Source: Phyto melanocephala (lineage: Eukaryota; Arthropoda; Insecta; Diptera; Rhinophoridae). Taken from it: a stretch of DNA of 64,000 bases. The notes beneath the pieces are model-generated. The model had not been told where the DNA came from. It did no database searches and saw nothing but the letters and a program-made list of their open reading frames with translations. Location: NCBI GenBank assembly GCA_941918925.1, contig OW799234.1:105273884-105337883 (forward strand), in the 5' to 3' direction. The position numbers and the translations under genes are program-made. Shown here piece by piece: positions 33,446-43,830 of the stretch (position 1 is the first letter of the stretch; each line of letters starts with the position of its first letter).

Positions 33446-34855
33446 AAGTTTTTACATTTTGCTTAAATTAAATTTTTCGTTGGGGGCCTTTCTTTGACCA
33501 TTTCTGCTCCACTAATGTTCCCTTCTAACTTACATTTGATTACCTTTGGTTTCTAAAATTAAATCACAGTCTTTTAATAAACGTGTTGCTTGTTCTTATG
33601 TTTTTGTTTTTGTTTTTATTCGTTGTTTCATTCCCTCATGCAACAAAAGGTTCCCCCTTGGGCTATTTATGTTTATGTATAGTGAACTGGTCTCAACTTG
33701 ATTTAACTTGAGACTCCTTTCAAACGATGATTCCTGGAAATCAACTGTATTTGAAAAGGGAAAACCGGTCCATATAAAAACATCATTTAATACATGTTTC
33801 GTAACTCTTTCGTTGGCTCTGTCTGCAACTATTGACTTAATGACTTCAGAACACATTATTATGTGTGTGTATGTGTGTTTCTTCTTTTCCTTCATTTGAG
33901 GTGGTTTTATTATATCAAAATAAATACTCTTACAAAACGAATAAAAGTGTGCAACGTCAAACGCTAAAACACATTTAGTTTATATGTTTAAAAAAACATG
34001 CTGCAAGTAAAAACATATAAAACTGTGTGTGTGTAGAAGTGTGTGAGTGTTTAACTGTGTAATACACATGGCCGTGATTTGATTTGGTAACTTTTTATTG
34101 TCAATGGAAGTCATCCATCTAATTGAATGAATTGCATCATTGATTTTAAGTAGATTCTTGTTGTTGTTGTTCTGCTTCTTGTTATTTCTAAATGTTAAAG
34201 CTGTTGATTGCTAAGCAAAAACTTTTAATAACGTACGATGTTATTTTTTTTTCCTCAAGTTGTTAGAAAAATAGCATCTGTCTTTTCACGAAATCAAAAT
34301 AAAATTAAGAATTTGTTATTTGTTGTTTAAGTTCTAAGAAGATATTGTTTCCCTCTTTTTATTAAAAATGCAATTGAACCAGATGTTTGAAATAAAAGTA
34401 AATTTGTATTTTCCGGTCAAATTGTACACACGTGTTTTTATATATTATATCACAGCAAAATTTATTCTCAACTGCTTAAGAATATTTGGTAAAATAATTG
34501 GTGTCCTTCAGAGATTGGCTGGACAGAAAACACAAACCATCACAAGAAATTACATCATCAAAACAAACAACATCCTGTTTACTTTAGCAGAAAAGTTTAG
34601 TTTATCAACAACAACAATTTCTATAACAAAATATTATTAAAAGTTATTTATGGAAGAAATTTTCTATAAAAAAGGATTCTAAGGAACATGTCTATAAAAA
34701 AAAGTTTTAAAATTAAACCATTTTTTAGTGTTTTTAAGGAAATAAGTCACATAACGTGAACTAATTAAAATATTTGAAAAGGAACAATTTTTACGAGATA
34801 AAATGTTGATGATAACCTTTAGAGCGTGTAGTCAAAATTTCAAAATAAAAAAAAT
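33446..34855. other. Stretch with one doubtful frame
   Basis: A 99-codon minus-strand frame (33596-33895) has mixed composition and could be an exon, but shows no recognisable domain, signal peptide or partner exon. (GT)n tracts lie near 33860 and 34025. Nothing else was recognised. Confidence 0.3.
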
Positions 34856-35270
34856 CGTGGTTGGGCAAGCTTTATGAAACTGCGGCAAAAGCAACAATGC
34901 ATTTGTTACAATGGGCTCTTTAAATACCGAAATATAAGTCAAAGAATGTTTGCAGAAGAAGATAATTTTTTCATAAGAGAACAAAATGTATTAATATATT
35001 TTTGCCCCGATTTAGCATCATGTCACTATGACAATAAAGCTCTAAAGTGTTGCTAAAACAGTAACATAGATTTTGTAACAAAAAAAAAAAAAAAACAATC
35101 CGCAGATTGTCCCGAGCTAAGACCTTTGGAGATATATTAGGCTGATGTGAGAACAGTATTAAAGAGCAAAAACCAGGTGTACCACAATACGGAAGATTTT
35201 TAAAAAAGGTCACACTGTTTCAAAAGAGAGACTAACACAACTATCAAGACCGGTCCATGAATTAATAAAT
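34856..35270 (+). pseudogene. Tc1/mariner (IS630)-type transposase relic
   Basis: The translation, with a frameshift in an A-run at 35080-35096, gives RMFAEEDNFFIREQNV, then FCPDLASCHYDNKAL (second catalytic Asp in PDLASxHY), then SADCPELRPLEIY (the conserved PPNCPELRPIE block with the terminal acidic residue). This PDLASxHY...NCPELRPIE pair marks an insect Tc1/mariner branch different from the rosa-like ones elsewhere in the window. Stops and frameshifts make it dead. No inverted repeats were found. Confidence 0.6.
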
Positions 35271-35280
35271 AGTTGTTAAT

Positions 35281-36880
35281 ATTATCCCATCTTTCGGAAT
35301 AAGACAATTAGGATTGATAAAAAGGTCAAATACCTAGGAATAGTACTTGATTGGAGACTATCCTGGAAGGACCACATTCAATGTAAAGTGGAGAGAGCTC
35401 AAAGAATATGGGCCCTCTGCAGAAGAGTGATTGGCTCAAAATGGGGCTTAAGCCCAAGGATGACACATTGGCTATATACGAGTGTACTGCGGCCTACAAT
35501 TACGTACGCTTCGTTAGTATGGTGGACATCCTTAGAGAAGAAGGTGAATATAAAACCTCTTCAAAAGATTCAGAGACAGTGCTGCATTAGTATTTGCGGC
35601 GCCATGAGGACCACATCGACAATGGCCATTGAGAATATATTATCCATTTGGCCTATTGAGATACAGGTAAAATATAAAGCGGCCTAAGCTGCCACAAGAT
35701 TAATGGCAATAGATGAGTGGCTTATAAGAGAACATAAGACCAGATACCAAAGAATAACGGATATCTTACCGATAGGAAATATTACAGAATTAACATGTGA
35801 TAAAATCCCGATGAGATATGAGAATATTAACTGCATCACCATTATACCGGAAGAGGGAGAATGGGATGAGATAATCAGCATGGAAAACACCCACGGAATC
35901 GATCTTTATACAGACGGTTCAAAGATTGGTGACCAAACTGGAATGGGCTTATACGACATAAGCCGAAATAGAGGCAAATACTTCCGTCTACCAGATCACA
36001 ACACTATTTTTCAGGCTGAGATCATGGCGATTACGTAAGGAATTAAATGGATAAAGGAAACGAATAGCGAAACTACGATTCGTATCTTTACGGATAGCCA
36101 ATCAGTGATTAAGACATTGAGAAAGGAGAAAGTTGAATCCCGGAACGTTTTGCAATGCAAGAGTGAGATAAACTCATATGCAAATTGTGAACATCTGGAG
36201 ATAATATGGATACCAAGCCATCACGGGCTGATCGGAAACGAGAAAGCCGACAAATTATCCAAAATGGGAGCTCTTTTGAGTACTATAACTTTGGAGAACG
36301 CCAAACCCCTTAAGCGATTTAAGGATGAACTTAAACGTTGGGCAATGGAAGAACATGTCAGAAAATGGCAAAGCACTGATGTCGGTAAGGTGACAAGAAC
36401 ACTCTGGGGTGACCCAAATCTTGGGAAGTCAAAGGAGATTTTGAGACTAAGTAGACCTACACTTAGGAAATTAACCGGTGTAATTACAGGTCATACGGAG
36501 TTGAGAACTCATTTAGCACGCATGGGATTATCTGAGGAGACGACATGTAGAGCTTGTGAGGAAGAGGATGAGACCCTGGTACACTACCTCTGTCATTGTC
36601 CTGCGTTTGGGCATATTAGACGCGAAAATTTTACAGTAGATAATATGCCGAACTTGGAATACCTGGGGAACTCGAACTGGAGATCCATAAGGCGTTACAT
36701 TGAGGGGACTGGTTTCTTGGACTAGTCCGATATTTATGGGAAATTATGTTTATGGTTTTTTGTTTGGAAATTCCGTTTTCCACATGGAGCGCACAACATG
36801 CCAACTGGGCATAGGTGTATACCTGTCATGGGTTTGGGCTTTTATACCCCTCCTTTTCAACCTAACCTAACCTAACCTAA
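35281..36880 (+). pseudogene. LINE 3' half: RT end, RNase H, CCHC, two stops
   Basis: A single frame runs from a thumb motif VKYLGIVLDWRLSWKDHI (near 35330) through RPTITYASLVWWTS. It then enters an RNase H domain (LYTDGSK, FQAEIMAI, IFTDSQSVI, WIPSHHGLIGNEKADKLS) that keeps the four catalytic acids. It ends with a C-terminal zinc knuckle CRACEEEDETLVHYLCHC. Only two TAA stops (35685-35687 and 36036-36038) break about 480 codons, so decay is recent. The coding end is at 36725. The 3' UTR ends in four CCTAA repeats at 36861-36880 instead of poly(A). RNase H plus this tail suggests an I- or LOA-like LINE. It is 5'-truncated, lacking the endonuclease and the RT core. Confidence 0.85.
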
Positions 36881-37022
36881 TATTATTAAGCCTATATATT
36901 TCTGTGATTAGTAGCATAATATAAATTAAGTAAAAAAATCAAAACTTTAAGACTAACCGTTTCCAAATTATTTTATTTTACATACATGTGTGAAGTTTTT
37001 TTTAATATCGTTCCCTAATTAA

Positions 37023-38188
37023 CCCTAACCCTCCTGACACGGGTACCCCGGTACCCGAATGTACTTTGAAATTGAATTTTATTTAGTCAAAATTAGATAC
37101 AAATTTGAGATTTCGATAGTTCCTTTAGATAATTATTTTATATAGTTTTTACCCTTCTGAATTACACTTTAATTATTTAGGTTTGCTCTGGAGCCACCCA
37201 AAGTCAAAAATTCCTTTCTCTACTGATAAGGGTACCCGGGCACCCTTAAATATATATTTACATTTTATATTTACTTGTAAAAAAAATTAAATTTACTGAA
37301 GCATGGAGCAATACTTAGATCAGGTTAATTTGTGTCCGGTGGTATTGCAGAAGTCTTGCAAACTTCTATAGGTATGGTTTTATTTCTCATAAGCTCGAGT
37401 GCTGTCCGGTCGTAGCTCTATTAATCAAATTTGTAGTTGCTAAAGCTACGGCAAGTAACGTCAGAAATCAAAAATCAACCTGTCGCTGACCACAGGGTGA
37501 CTTGTCTGTGTAAGTCTTTCCATTCAAAGAATAGCTATTGGCTGTGTTATAAAACCAAAACACTTTAATTCTGGTTTGGCTGTTCTGAGGTAATAGTAAA
37601 TAGTGTTCTACCTCTAAGTGAAAATAGCTGTTCGTCTACTGTCACATATTCATCTGGAAAGTAGTTTGAGCATAGACTCTGCGTCAGTATATTCCAAATA
37701 TCTAAGATGTCAGCAGGATTGTCTGTTTGAACGCGTGACGATCTTGTATGCATGTAAATACATTGTCGAAACATATTACATGTAGCATTTGCTGAAACCT
37801 GTCGCGTCTTTTGTATATAGGATGACAATAATTTCCCCAAAGAGTGGAAGGAGGATAACTGCTGCAACTATTTAAAACAATTTCCAATAAAACTGCAATA
37901 AAAGCAGCAAGTTTTTCCATTGAAATTAACGAAACTGGCGAAATTTCAATTTTAAGTCTGAAATATCTGCTGTATTTTTTAGTTCGAAAATAAAATCGAA
38001 ATGAGCCATACCCACAGTATAGTTGAATTTAATATATAAATAATAAACAGATGCAATTTCCCATTTTAAACCGTAATGTGTTGAATCTATATGATATAGA
38101 TTTAAATAACGGAATAATAAATGCATACTGGTACCCTGGTACCCTTGTCAGTAGTTTACGTATATAAATGTTATCAGTATCGTTAGGG
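37023..38188 (-). mobile_element. piggyBac-type element, 1166 bp, deleted
   Basis: The ends CCCTAAC...GTTAGGG are flanked on both sides by TTAA (37019-37022 and 38189-38192), the piggyBac target. Inside the ends are internal inverted repeats around GGGTACC (near 37041 on the left, near 38135 on the right). They are placed close to the left end and far from the right end, the asymmetric layout known from the classical piggyBac element. Autonomous elements are about 2.4 kb, so half is missing. Confidence 0.85.
37565..37970 (-). pseudogene. piggyBac transposase fragment
   Basis: Two minus-strand frames are joined by a frameshift. The upstream one gives MEKLAAFIAVLLEI and TLWGNYCHPIYKRRDRFQ.MLHVICFDN. 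The downstream one gives NPADILDIWNILTQ and then YFPDEYVTVDEQLFSLRGRT, the conserved VTVDEQLxxFRGR box that holds a catalytic Asp in piggyBac transposases. The C-terminal catalytic part and the Cys-rich domain are absent. It cannot be active. Confidence 0.8.
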
Positions 38189-38192
38189 TTAA

Positions 38193-39185
38193 TGGCACAT
38201 CAAAAAAATAAACATCGAAGTCGCCAACTATCATCTTAATCGCAATTTTAAAATTAGGACAACAACAAATTTAAAAATTGCCACGTTAGGCAAAAAATCG
38301 CTAGATCTTGTCTGATCTAGCGATACAGAACACAAAGATTCTTTTTCTTCGGTATGCAAAATATTTTAAAACTATAAGGCAGGCAATACGGTAAGCGAAT
38401 CAATTCAGCACTGCTTACAAAATAATAAAAAAATATTGGCGAGGATATTCAAAGTTGTCTGCACTTGCACTTTAAAAAAAGTTCAGATGAGGTAAAATCA
38501 AATGCATAGCAGCTACCTGGTTTAAAAGAAACACCATAACATACACCAATTGGTGCCAGTAGCAGTTAAATAAAAAGAGTACCAATTTAAATATTAGTTT
38601 AAAAAGAGTGTCTCAAAATTACCTTAGAAAACTTGCAGTTCACTCCATTACACTACCGATTTAAGAGAAATACAACCATAAGGAGAAGAGCTGTTAAACT
38701 AATAAACGCATAATATACGCGAATTTGTAATGAAACAAATAATATTTTTGCACAGCCCTGGACTGTAGCTTTTTATCTCAATATTCACGAGTATTTATGA
38801 ATTTGGTAAAATACAGGTTTTCAATACTCGTGTTATTTATTCTACTTAGTTCATTATTTATTAATTAAAAAAAAAATATATATTTAACAGGTTGTTGATG
38901 CTTTAAGTAGTTCTATTTGCGTAAGTGTTCTTAAATTTTAGCGTCCATAAAGCCAAATGTCACTGTTTATATCCTAATTGAAATTATTATCTAAACTTTT
39001 AACTTATCTATGTATATGTGTGTGTATATATGTATACATATATGTTATAAACTTAACTATTTACTTATTTATTTATATTCGAATGCAATTTATTTTTACT
39101 TGCAAATTAAAAGTATGTTCACATTGGGCAAATAATTTATGAAATATATGCCATCACTATATTGTTTTAATTGCAAGCAAAATAA
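38193..39185. other. AT-rich stretch, no gene seen
   Basis: No coding signal or repeat was recognised beyond a TATATG-type microsatellite near 39010-39045. Confidence 0.5.
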
Positions 39186-39500
39186 AATAAGTAAAAGTGC
39201 ATCAATCGGCAGTGCCGAATCTTATATACCCTTCACAACGTGTAGTCAGGCAATAACAATTGTATCACTATTCAACTCATTAATATGATATACGTCATGC
39301 ACACATATACGTTTCATTAACTTTATAATGACTTTATCCGCTTAAAAACATCCCATTGTAAAATTATAATCTTAACTGGGATTCAAACCTCCGTTCATCC
39401 AGTTTGTATTGCTGTTGGTAGAGGTTTTTTCATCATATCTCAGTTGTTTATGAAGCGATTTTTTAGATTTTCAATAATAATCTGCTCCCGAATATTTTTG
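39186..39500 (-). repeat. Decayed GTCTGTC repeat, 3' half
   Basis: In inverse orientation this begins with a decayed hairpin (ATCGGCAGTGCCGAAT), then TTATATACCCTTCACAACGT and GTAGTCAGGCAATAACAA. It continues to the 'CATATCTCAGTTGTTTATG' block, all in the order of the intact copies. The 5' third is missing. Confidence 0.6.
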
Positions 39501-39617
39501 ATATTTTGTGTCTCACATTTTGCATTGTTCTAATGTATTGTTCATGTAACTAACTGTCTCAGTGTACGCATTAGTATTAATTCATATGGATTCGTTTTAT
39601 TTTTTCATGATTGGAAT

Positions 39618-39887
39618 CAAGGCCAATTCATACAAGTGAAATTATCAGACCAACTGATGGGGAAGCAGTTTGTAAGAATTTGTTAAATTCGCCTTGATTT
39701 GTTGCTTTTGCACCATTTGCTATGTGTTTTGTAAATATGTATCCTTTTTTAAACACATTTTATTATTTTTAACAAACCACAACAACTTTTCCATTTCTGA
39801 TATACGACTTGGCCCGAAAATATCCCCAAAAAAGTTGCTTTGTATGAATTCGCCATCGCTTATACCTGTATGAATGAATATGCCTTG
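39618..39887. mobile_element. hAT-type MITE, copy 2 (270 bp) with 8-bp duplication
   Basis: The ends are CAAGGCCAATTCAT and the complement of CAAGGCATATTCAT. The flanks are identical 8-mers, ATTGGAAT at 39610-39617 and 39888-39895, as left by hAT transposases. The interior matches 16558-16925 in inverse orientation. No coding capacity. Confidence 0.8.
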
Positions 39888-39895
39888 ATTGGAAT

Positions 39896-40693
39896 TTCAT
39901 ATGACTAAATGCCAATAAAATGCAGTTTAATCACAAAAAATATTTAATAATTAGATATTGAATTATTTTGGAGGGCGAACCTTGTGAATACCAACAACAC
40001 TTTAGGCTTGAATCTTGCGATTTTAATGACAACATTTTTTAAAATAAATTTAATAAAATTCGTCTGGAATAGGAATAGCCTGCTGAACTTAACAGTTGAA
40101 CCCGGCTGAGTGTATTTGTCTCATTCAATTGGATCATTTGACTGGAGGAGAACCATTAAAATTCAAAAGAAAACAAAATCGAAAGGAAACAAAATTTATT
40201 GAACGTACTGGTGAAGATAATTTTTACTCAAAAGCAGAAAAAAAATCATGTACAAGGTATATCATGATGTGATACTGGTATATACCATAAAAATTCTTGG
40301 ATTTAAAAAGTGATTGGGGATTTCCAGCTTCCTGTATAAAGATAATTGTCGATCGTTGTTTCTTACCCTGACCAAGAAGGCAATATGCTTTGCAGCCAAA
40401 TCAACTTGATTATAAAAAAAAAAAAAAAAAAAAAAAATAGAAAAAGAAAAAATAGAAAACTGTTTGTGTCAGGGTACACTTATACAAGGTGGCGGTGCAA
40501 GCCCAGCTGACTATTTTTTTGTGTTCTGGAGAATGTCAAAATACATACTTAAAAAAATTATTTCAACTTCGGAAATTGTCAAACTTCATACATGAAAAAA
40601 GAGAGACGAAAATTGCTCTCCTTTACGTTATCACCGTATGTAATTACACCATGGTTTGTGTATTAAAGTTTGTATTAAATTCAACAAATTGCA
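39896..40693. other. Non-coding stretch with a 24-bp A run
   Basis: A run of about 24 A near 40411-40436 could mark the 3' end of a decayed retroelement, but no upstream coding relic was recognised. The frame at 40489-40767 overlaps the mariner terminus at 40694 and is not called. Confidence 0.35.
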
Positions 40694-41196
40694 ATCCGAG
40701 GAGAACTATTTATATTTCGGGAACTGTCAAAACTTCTATCAAAAGCTTAGGTCTGGCAGCACCATAATAAAGTTTGAAATTTTTTGACATAAATTTAATC
40801 ACTACGTATTGATGTACAAGTGCTATTTGTTTCGTTGCCAACGACTTCCGTGAAGATGGTCCAAAATTGGTTGTGCGACGTAGTGCGTAAGCTGATTATG
40901 CATGATCGTCATGTGACATACTGAGAGACATAGGCATCCTTGTACATAAGTTCTGCTTCAAAACATTAGATTTTGCATGAACACTTGGTTGTAAAAAAAT
41001 TTGTTCTCGTTGTGTACCCCATAATTTATCAATCGTTAAAAAAAAATGCTTGCATCGAGTGGTGTAAGGAAATAATGACAAATGGTTTGAACAAATGCGA
41101 AAGTGTTTTCAAGGGAAATATTTTGAAGGCCAAAAAAGCCATTTTCATTTAAAAATGTCATTTATTATTCCCGAAATATAAATAGTAGCCCTCGTA
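40694..41196 (+). mobile_element. mariner deletion derivative (third type), ~500 bp
   Basis: The ends CCGAGGAGAACTATTTATAT and complement of CGAGGGCTACTATTTATAT make inverted repeats of about 27 bp. The right end is followed by TA (41195-41196). Between them the plus strand carries, with frameshifts, HTH-region motifs of DD34D-type mariner transposase (LHEHLGxKKICSRCVPHNLS near 40970-41035). These are fused to the extreme C terminus (WFEQMRKCFQ...YFEGQK near 41080-41130). The whole catalytic domain has been removed. Confidence 0.65.
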
Positions 41197-41958
41197 TCAA
41201 TTTATTGCCATATTTTTCGTTTATATTTCGTGTAAGAAATATTTACCAATAATAGTGTTTACTTTTATTTCAGCAAATATTTCTCAGATGTGAGCAAATA
41301 TTTTCCAGCTGTAGAAGTAATTGATGGAAATTTCAAGAAAACAAAAAACAAAAACCAAAAATCCTTTGAATAATAAATTAAACTTTATAATTACTAGAAT
41401 GCATAAAAGCCTCAAATAAAAATTGAAGATGGTCTAAATATAATCTACAGCAGCCAACATTTCTTACCGCATTATTTAATTGCTCTTGCTGGTGTTGTTT
41501 TTCTTGCCGGCAGTTAGAGGAGATATGCATGCTGAAAATCCTGTTTTGAATTTCTCGCCATCTTCCACAAAACCAGATGTTATAAATAAACAAAATATAA
41601 ATTAAAAAAATATTAATATGACTTGATAGAAGAAAAAGAAATAATTCGTAAGAATTAAAAGTAAAATAAATAACATAAATAAAAATAACAAGACTGCATA
41701 GAACACAAACAAGTATTATAAATGACAATTTTATAGTTAAAAGCAACCCAATGCCTCATTTTGCGTGTACAATAAATTAAATAATTGCTGTATTAACAGG
41801 AATTCTTTATTATGGTATTGTCATAAAAATTCCTTACTATCGTGTTGTCGTAAAGTCATAATTTCCAAAAATTTCAAAATTATTGCACAGCGTTGTATTG
41901 TTTGTAATAAAATTTTTAAAACCTTTTAAAAATCTTAAAAAATTATAACATAATAACT
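41197..41958. other. AT-rich stretch, no gene seen
   Basis: A 122-codon minus-strand frame (41378-41746) is dominated by Ile, Phe, Leu and Tyr and could be read as membrane segments. It has no recognised domain, and this is what AT-rich non-coding DNA gives. Not called. Confidence 0.35.
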
Positions 41959-42542
41959 ATTTTTGCCGCCAGTCAGGCGGTACTCATGCCACTCAGGTCA
42001 TACACGACCATGTTGAAATTAATCGGTCAATGCAAAAAACAATTGTCAGGACAAGGTTAACTGACTGTCCTTATTCTTGTATGGATGGCTGCGCATATAG
42101 GCCACTACGACAACGAGCAGATAAATGAGCTGGCCAAGAAGGGATATTGATGATTGTTATCTCAAAACCAAATGCAGTTGCAGTCCCTTTATGGATTATT
42201 AAAAGCAAGTGTCAACTTTTTTTTAGCAACTTACGAATCGAAGTCAAAGGACATCTCGCGTTTATTAGCTAGTTTTTATGGGTCACTTGATGTTAGAAAA
42301 ACACGCAAGATAACTTGGACATCTCTTAAACGACTACTGTTGTTGTCTGTCTGCAAATGAAGAAGGGGAAATCGGTTTTTCATTTTCCCTGCAAATTCCC
42401 TGACCTAACTAACAAGAGATACCGAATCCTGGACAAACATATACCAAATAACCTTTGTGAGATATCTGAGATTACACTGAACGATTTACTGAGATACCTC
42501 ATGGGTACGAGGTGGTTTCACACAGCCCTTCACACCTTATAG
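41959..42542 (+). pseudogene. LINE RNase H relic
   Basis: The frame reads IFAASQAVLMPLRSYTT, where the usual FSDSQAA catalytic Asp is now Ala. LVWMAAHIGHYDNEQINELAKKGY follows, matching the RNase H WVPGHxGxxGNExADELAK block. After a stop, SRLLASFYGSLDVRKTRKIT resembles the post-RNase H region of the better-preserved LINE at 35281-36880. A last frame ends EITLNDLLRYLMGTRWF. It has stops at about 42058 and 42150. Old copy of an I/LOA-like LINE. Confidence 0.65.
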
Positions 42543-42599
42543 ACTTATTCAAAGAGACACCAAAAAATGTAATAACCAAAATGAATTCTTAATAGGTCT

Positions 42600-42905
42600 A
42601 CTAATCCATGCTATGTAGGTCCTGTAGCCCCGTCTTGTTGAAACCACAGCTAACCGATACCATGTGCTTGAATTTCAGGAAACACGTAGCTTGTTAACAT
42701 AGTATGACTTCGCTTACCTTAAATGGCAACATTCTGATATGATAATTTTTGAAGAAATATGGATCAATGATTCCACGAGTCCATAAACCATACCATAGCG
42801 TTGTTTCTTTTAGTACTCTTCCGGATGTCTTGTTATAAGTCATGCGCGATCTGTCATAAAAGCCCTATTGGAAATAAAACATCACGATGAATCAGACGAT
42901 ATACA
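42600..42905 (-). pseudogene. mariner-like transposase relic
   Basis: The minus-strand translation includes TTLWYGLWTRGIIDPYFFKN, then FPEIQAHGIG, then a stop, then LWFQQDGATG with the second catalytic Asp. This is the order of rosa/mariner transposases. Only about 100 codons remain, with frameshifts. No termini were found. Confidence 0.65.
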
Positions 42906-43830
42906 TAAGTGGTTTGTATACAAAAGCTGTATAGAGTATTTTTTATTGAATGCAAATATCAAGCCATTAAAGCCAAATTGTGTTAACCGCTAATTAATCA
43001 TTTTAAATCCCTGAAAAAAAAAACTATGACAAAAAAGTAACTTGAGGTGAAAAACACTTTAGATTTCAACTTAAGTGTATCCTTAGAAATCAGGTAATCA
43101 CTTGAATATATTAACTAACTGAACTTCACAGACATGTTTGGTGAAAATCATAAGATGTTTCTTCAGTTGATTTTGTTAATTGAAAAAGTGGATGTATTTC
43201 ACTTTGCACTACTTACAATTTTTTTCTGTGATCATTTCCATCATACGTCAAAAAGTCAAAGATGTTACGAAATGGCGACAAACGCAATTTAAGCTTAAGT
43301 AAGTTTTGCTTGATTGTTTGCATTTTGCGAGACAGCAGAATGCCAGTTAGGATAAATATTTCTTAAACTAATTGATGGAAGTAAATGACAAAAATACAAT
43401 TATATTTAAAAATAAAACAAAAACAGTAAAAAGACGTTATATTAGAGTTTATAAATGTTATTATCGGAATAGTAATACTATGTCGGAGGTGTGTGTTTTT
43501 GTTTTATTTCAAAAGTCTATTAAAACCGACAAAGAAAACAGCTACAAACGAATAAAGTTGTTAAAGCTGTTTAATATAAAATCTTTTATAATTTACCTTT
43601 TATAATATTTTTTAAAAAACAATTTACTTTGTTTTATGTCAGCATTAAAACGGTGCTTTAATTTCAAAACCACTTTTTTTATTAATTTATTTTAAACTTT
43701 AATTTCACTAGCAGAACTCGGACCGCATTGCTGGGTCAGCCAAAATTTTTATACTCTTTTTACTAGGAGTTACATTTTAAAGGATTTTTAAAAAATTTAT
43801 ATTTTTTATAGTTCCAGGAAACATTTTTTA
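42906..43830. other. AT-rich stretch, no gene seen
   Basis: A Lys-rich 77-codon frame (43372-43605) has no recognisable feature. No repeat was identified. Confidence 0.4.

Noticed and set aside
33596..33895. 99-codon minus-strand frame ending in Lys/Thr repeats
   Set aside because: The C-terminal KTKTKT comes from a GTTTTT repeat. The rest has no recognisable domain or splice partner, though a host exon cannot be excluded.
36861..36880. CCTAA repeats considered as telomere-like sequence
   Set aside because: Only four units occur at the 3' end of a LINE, and flies do not use short telomeric repeats of this kind. It is a LINE tail.
41378..41746. 122-codon hydrophobic minus-strand frame suggesting a membrane protein
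   Set aside because: Composition is what AT-rich non-coding DNA yields. There is no family signature and no adjacent gene context.
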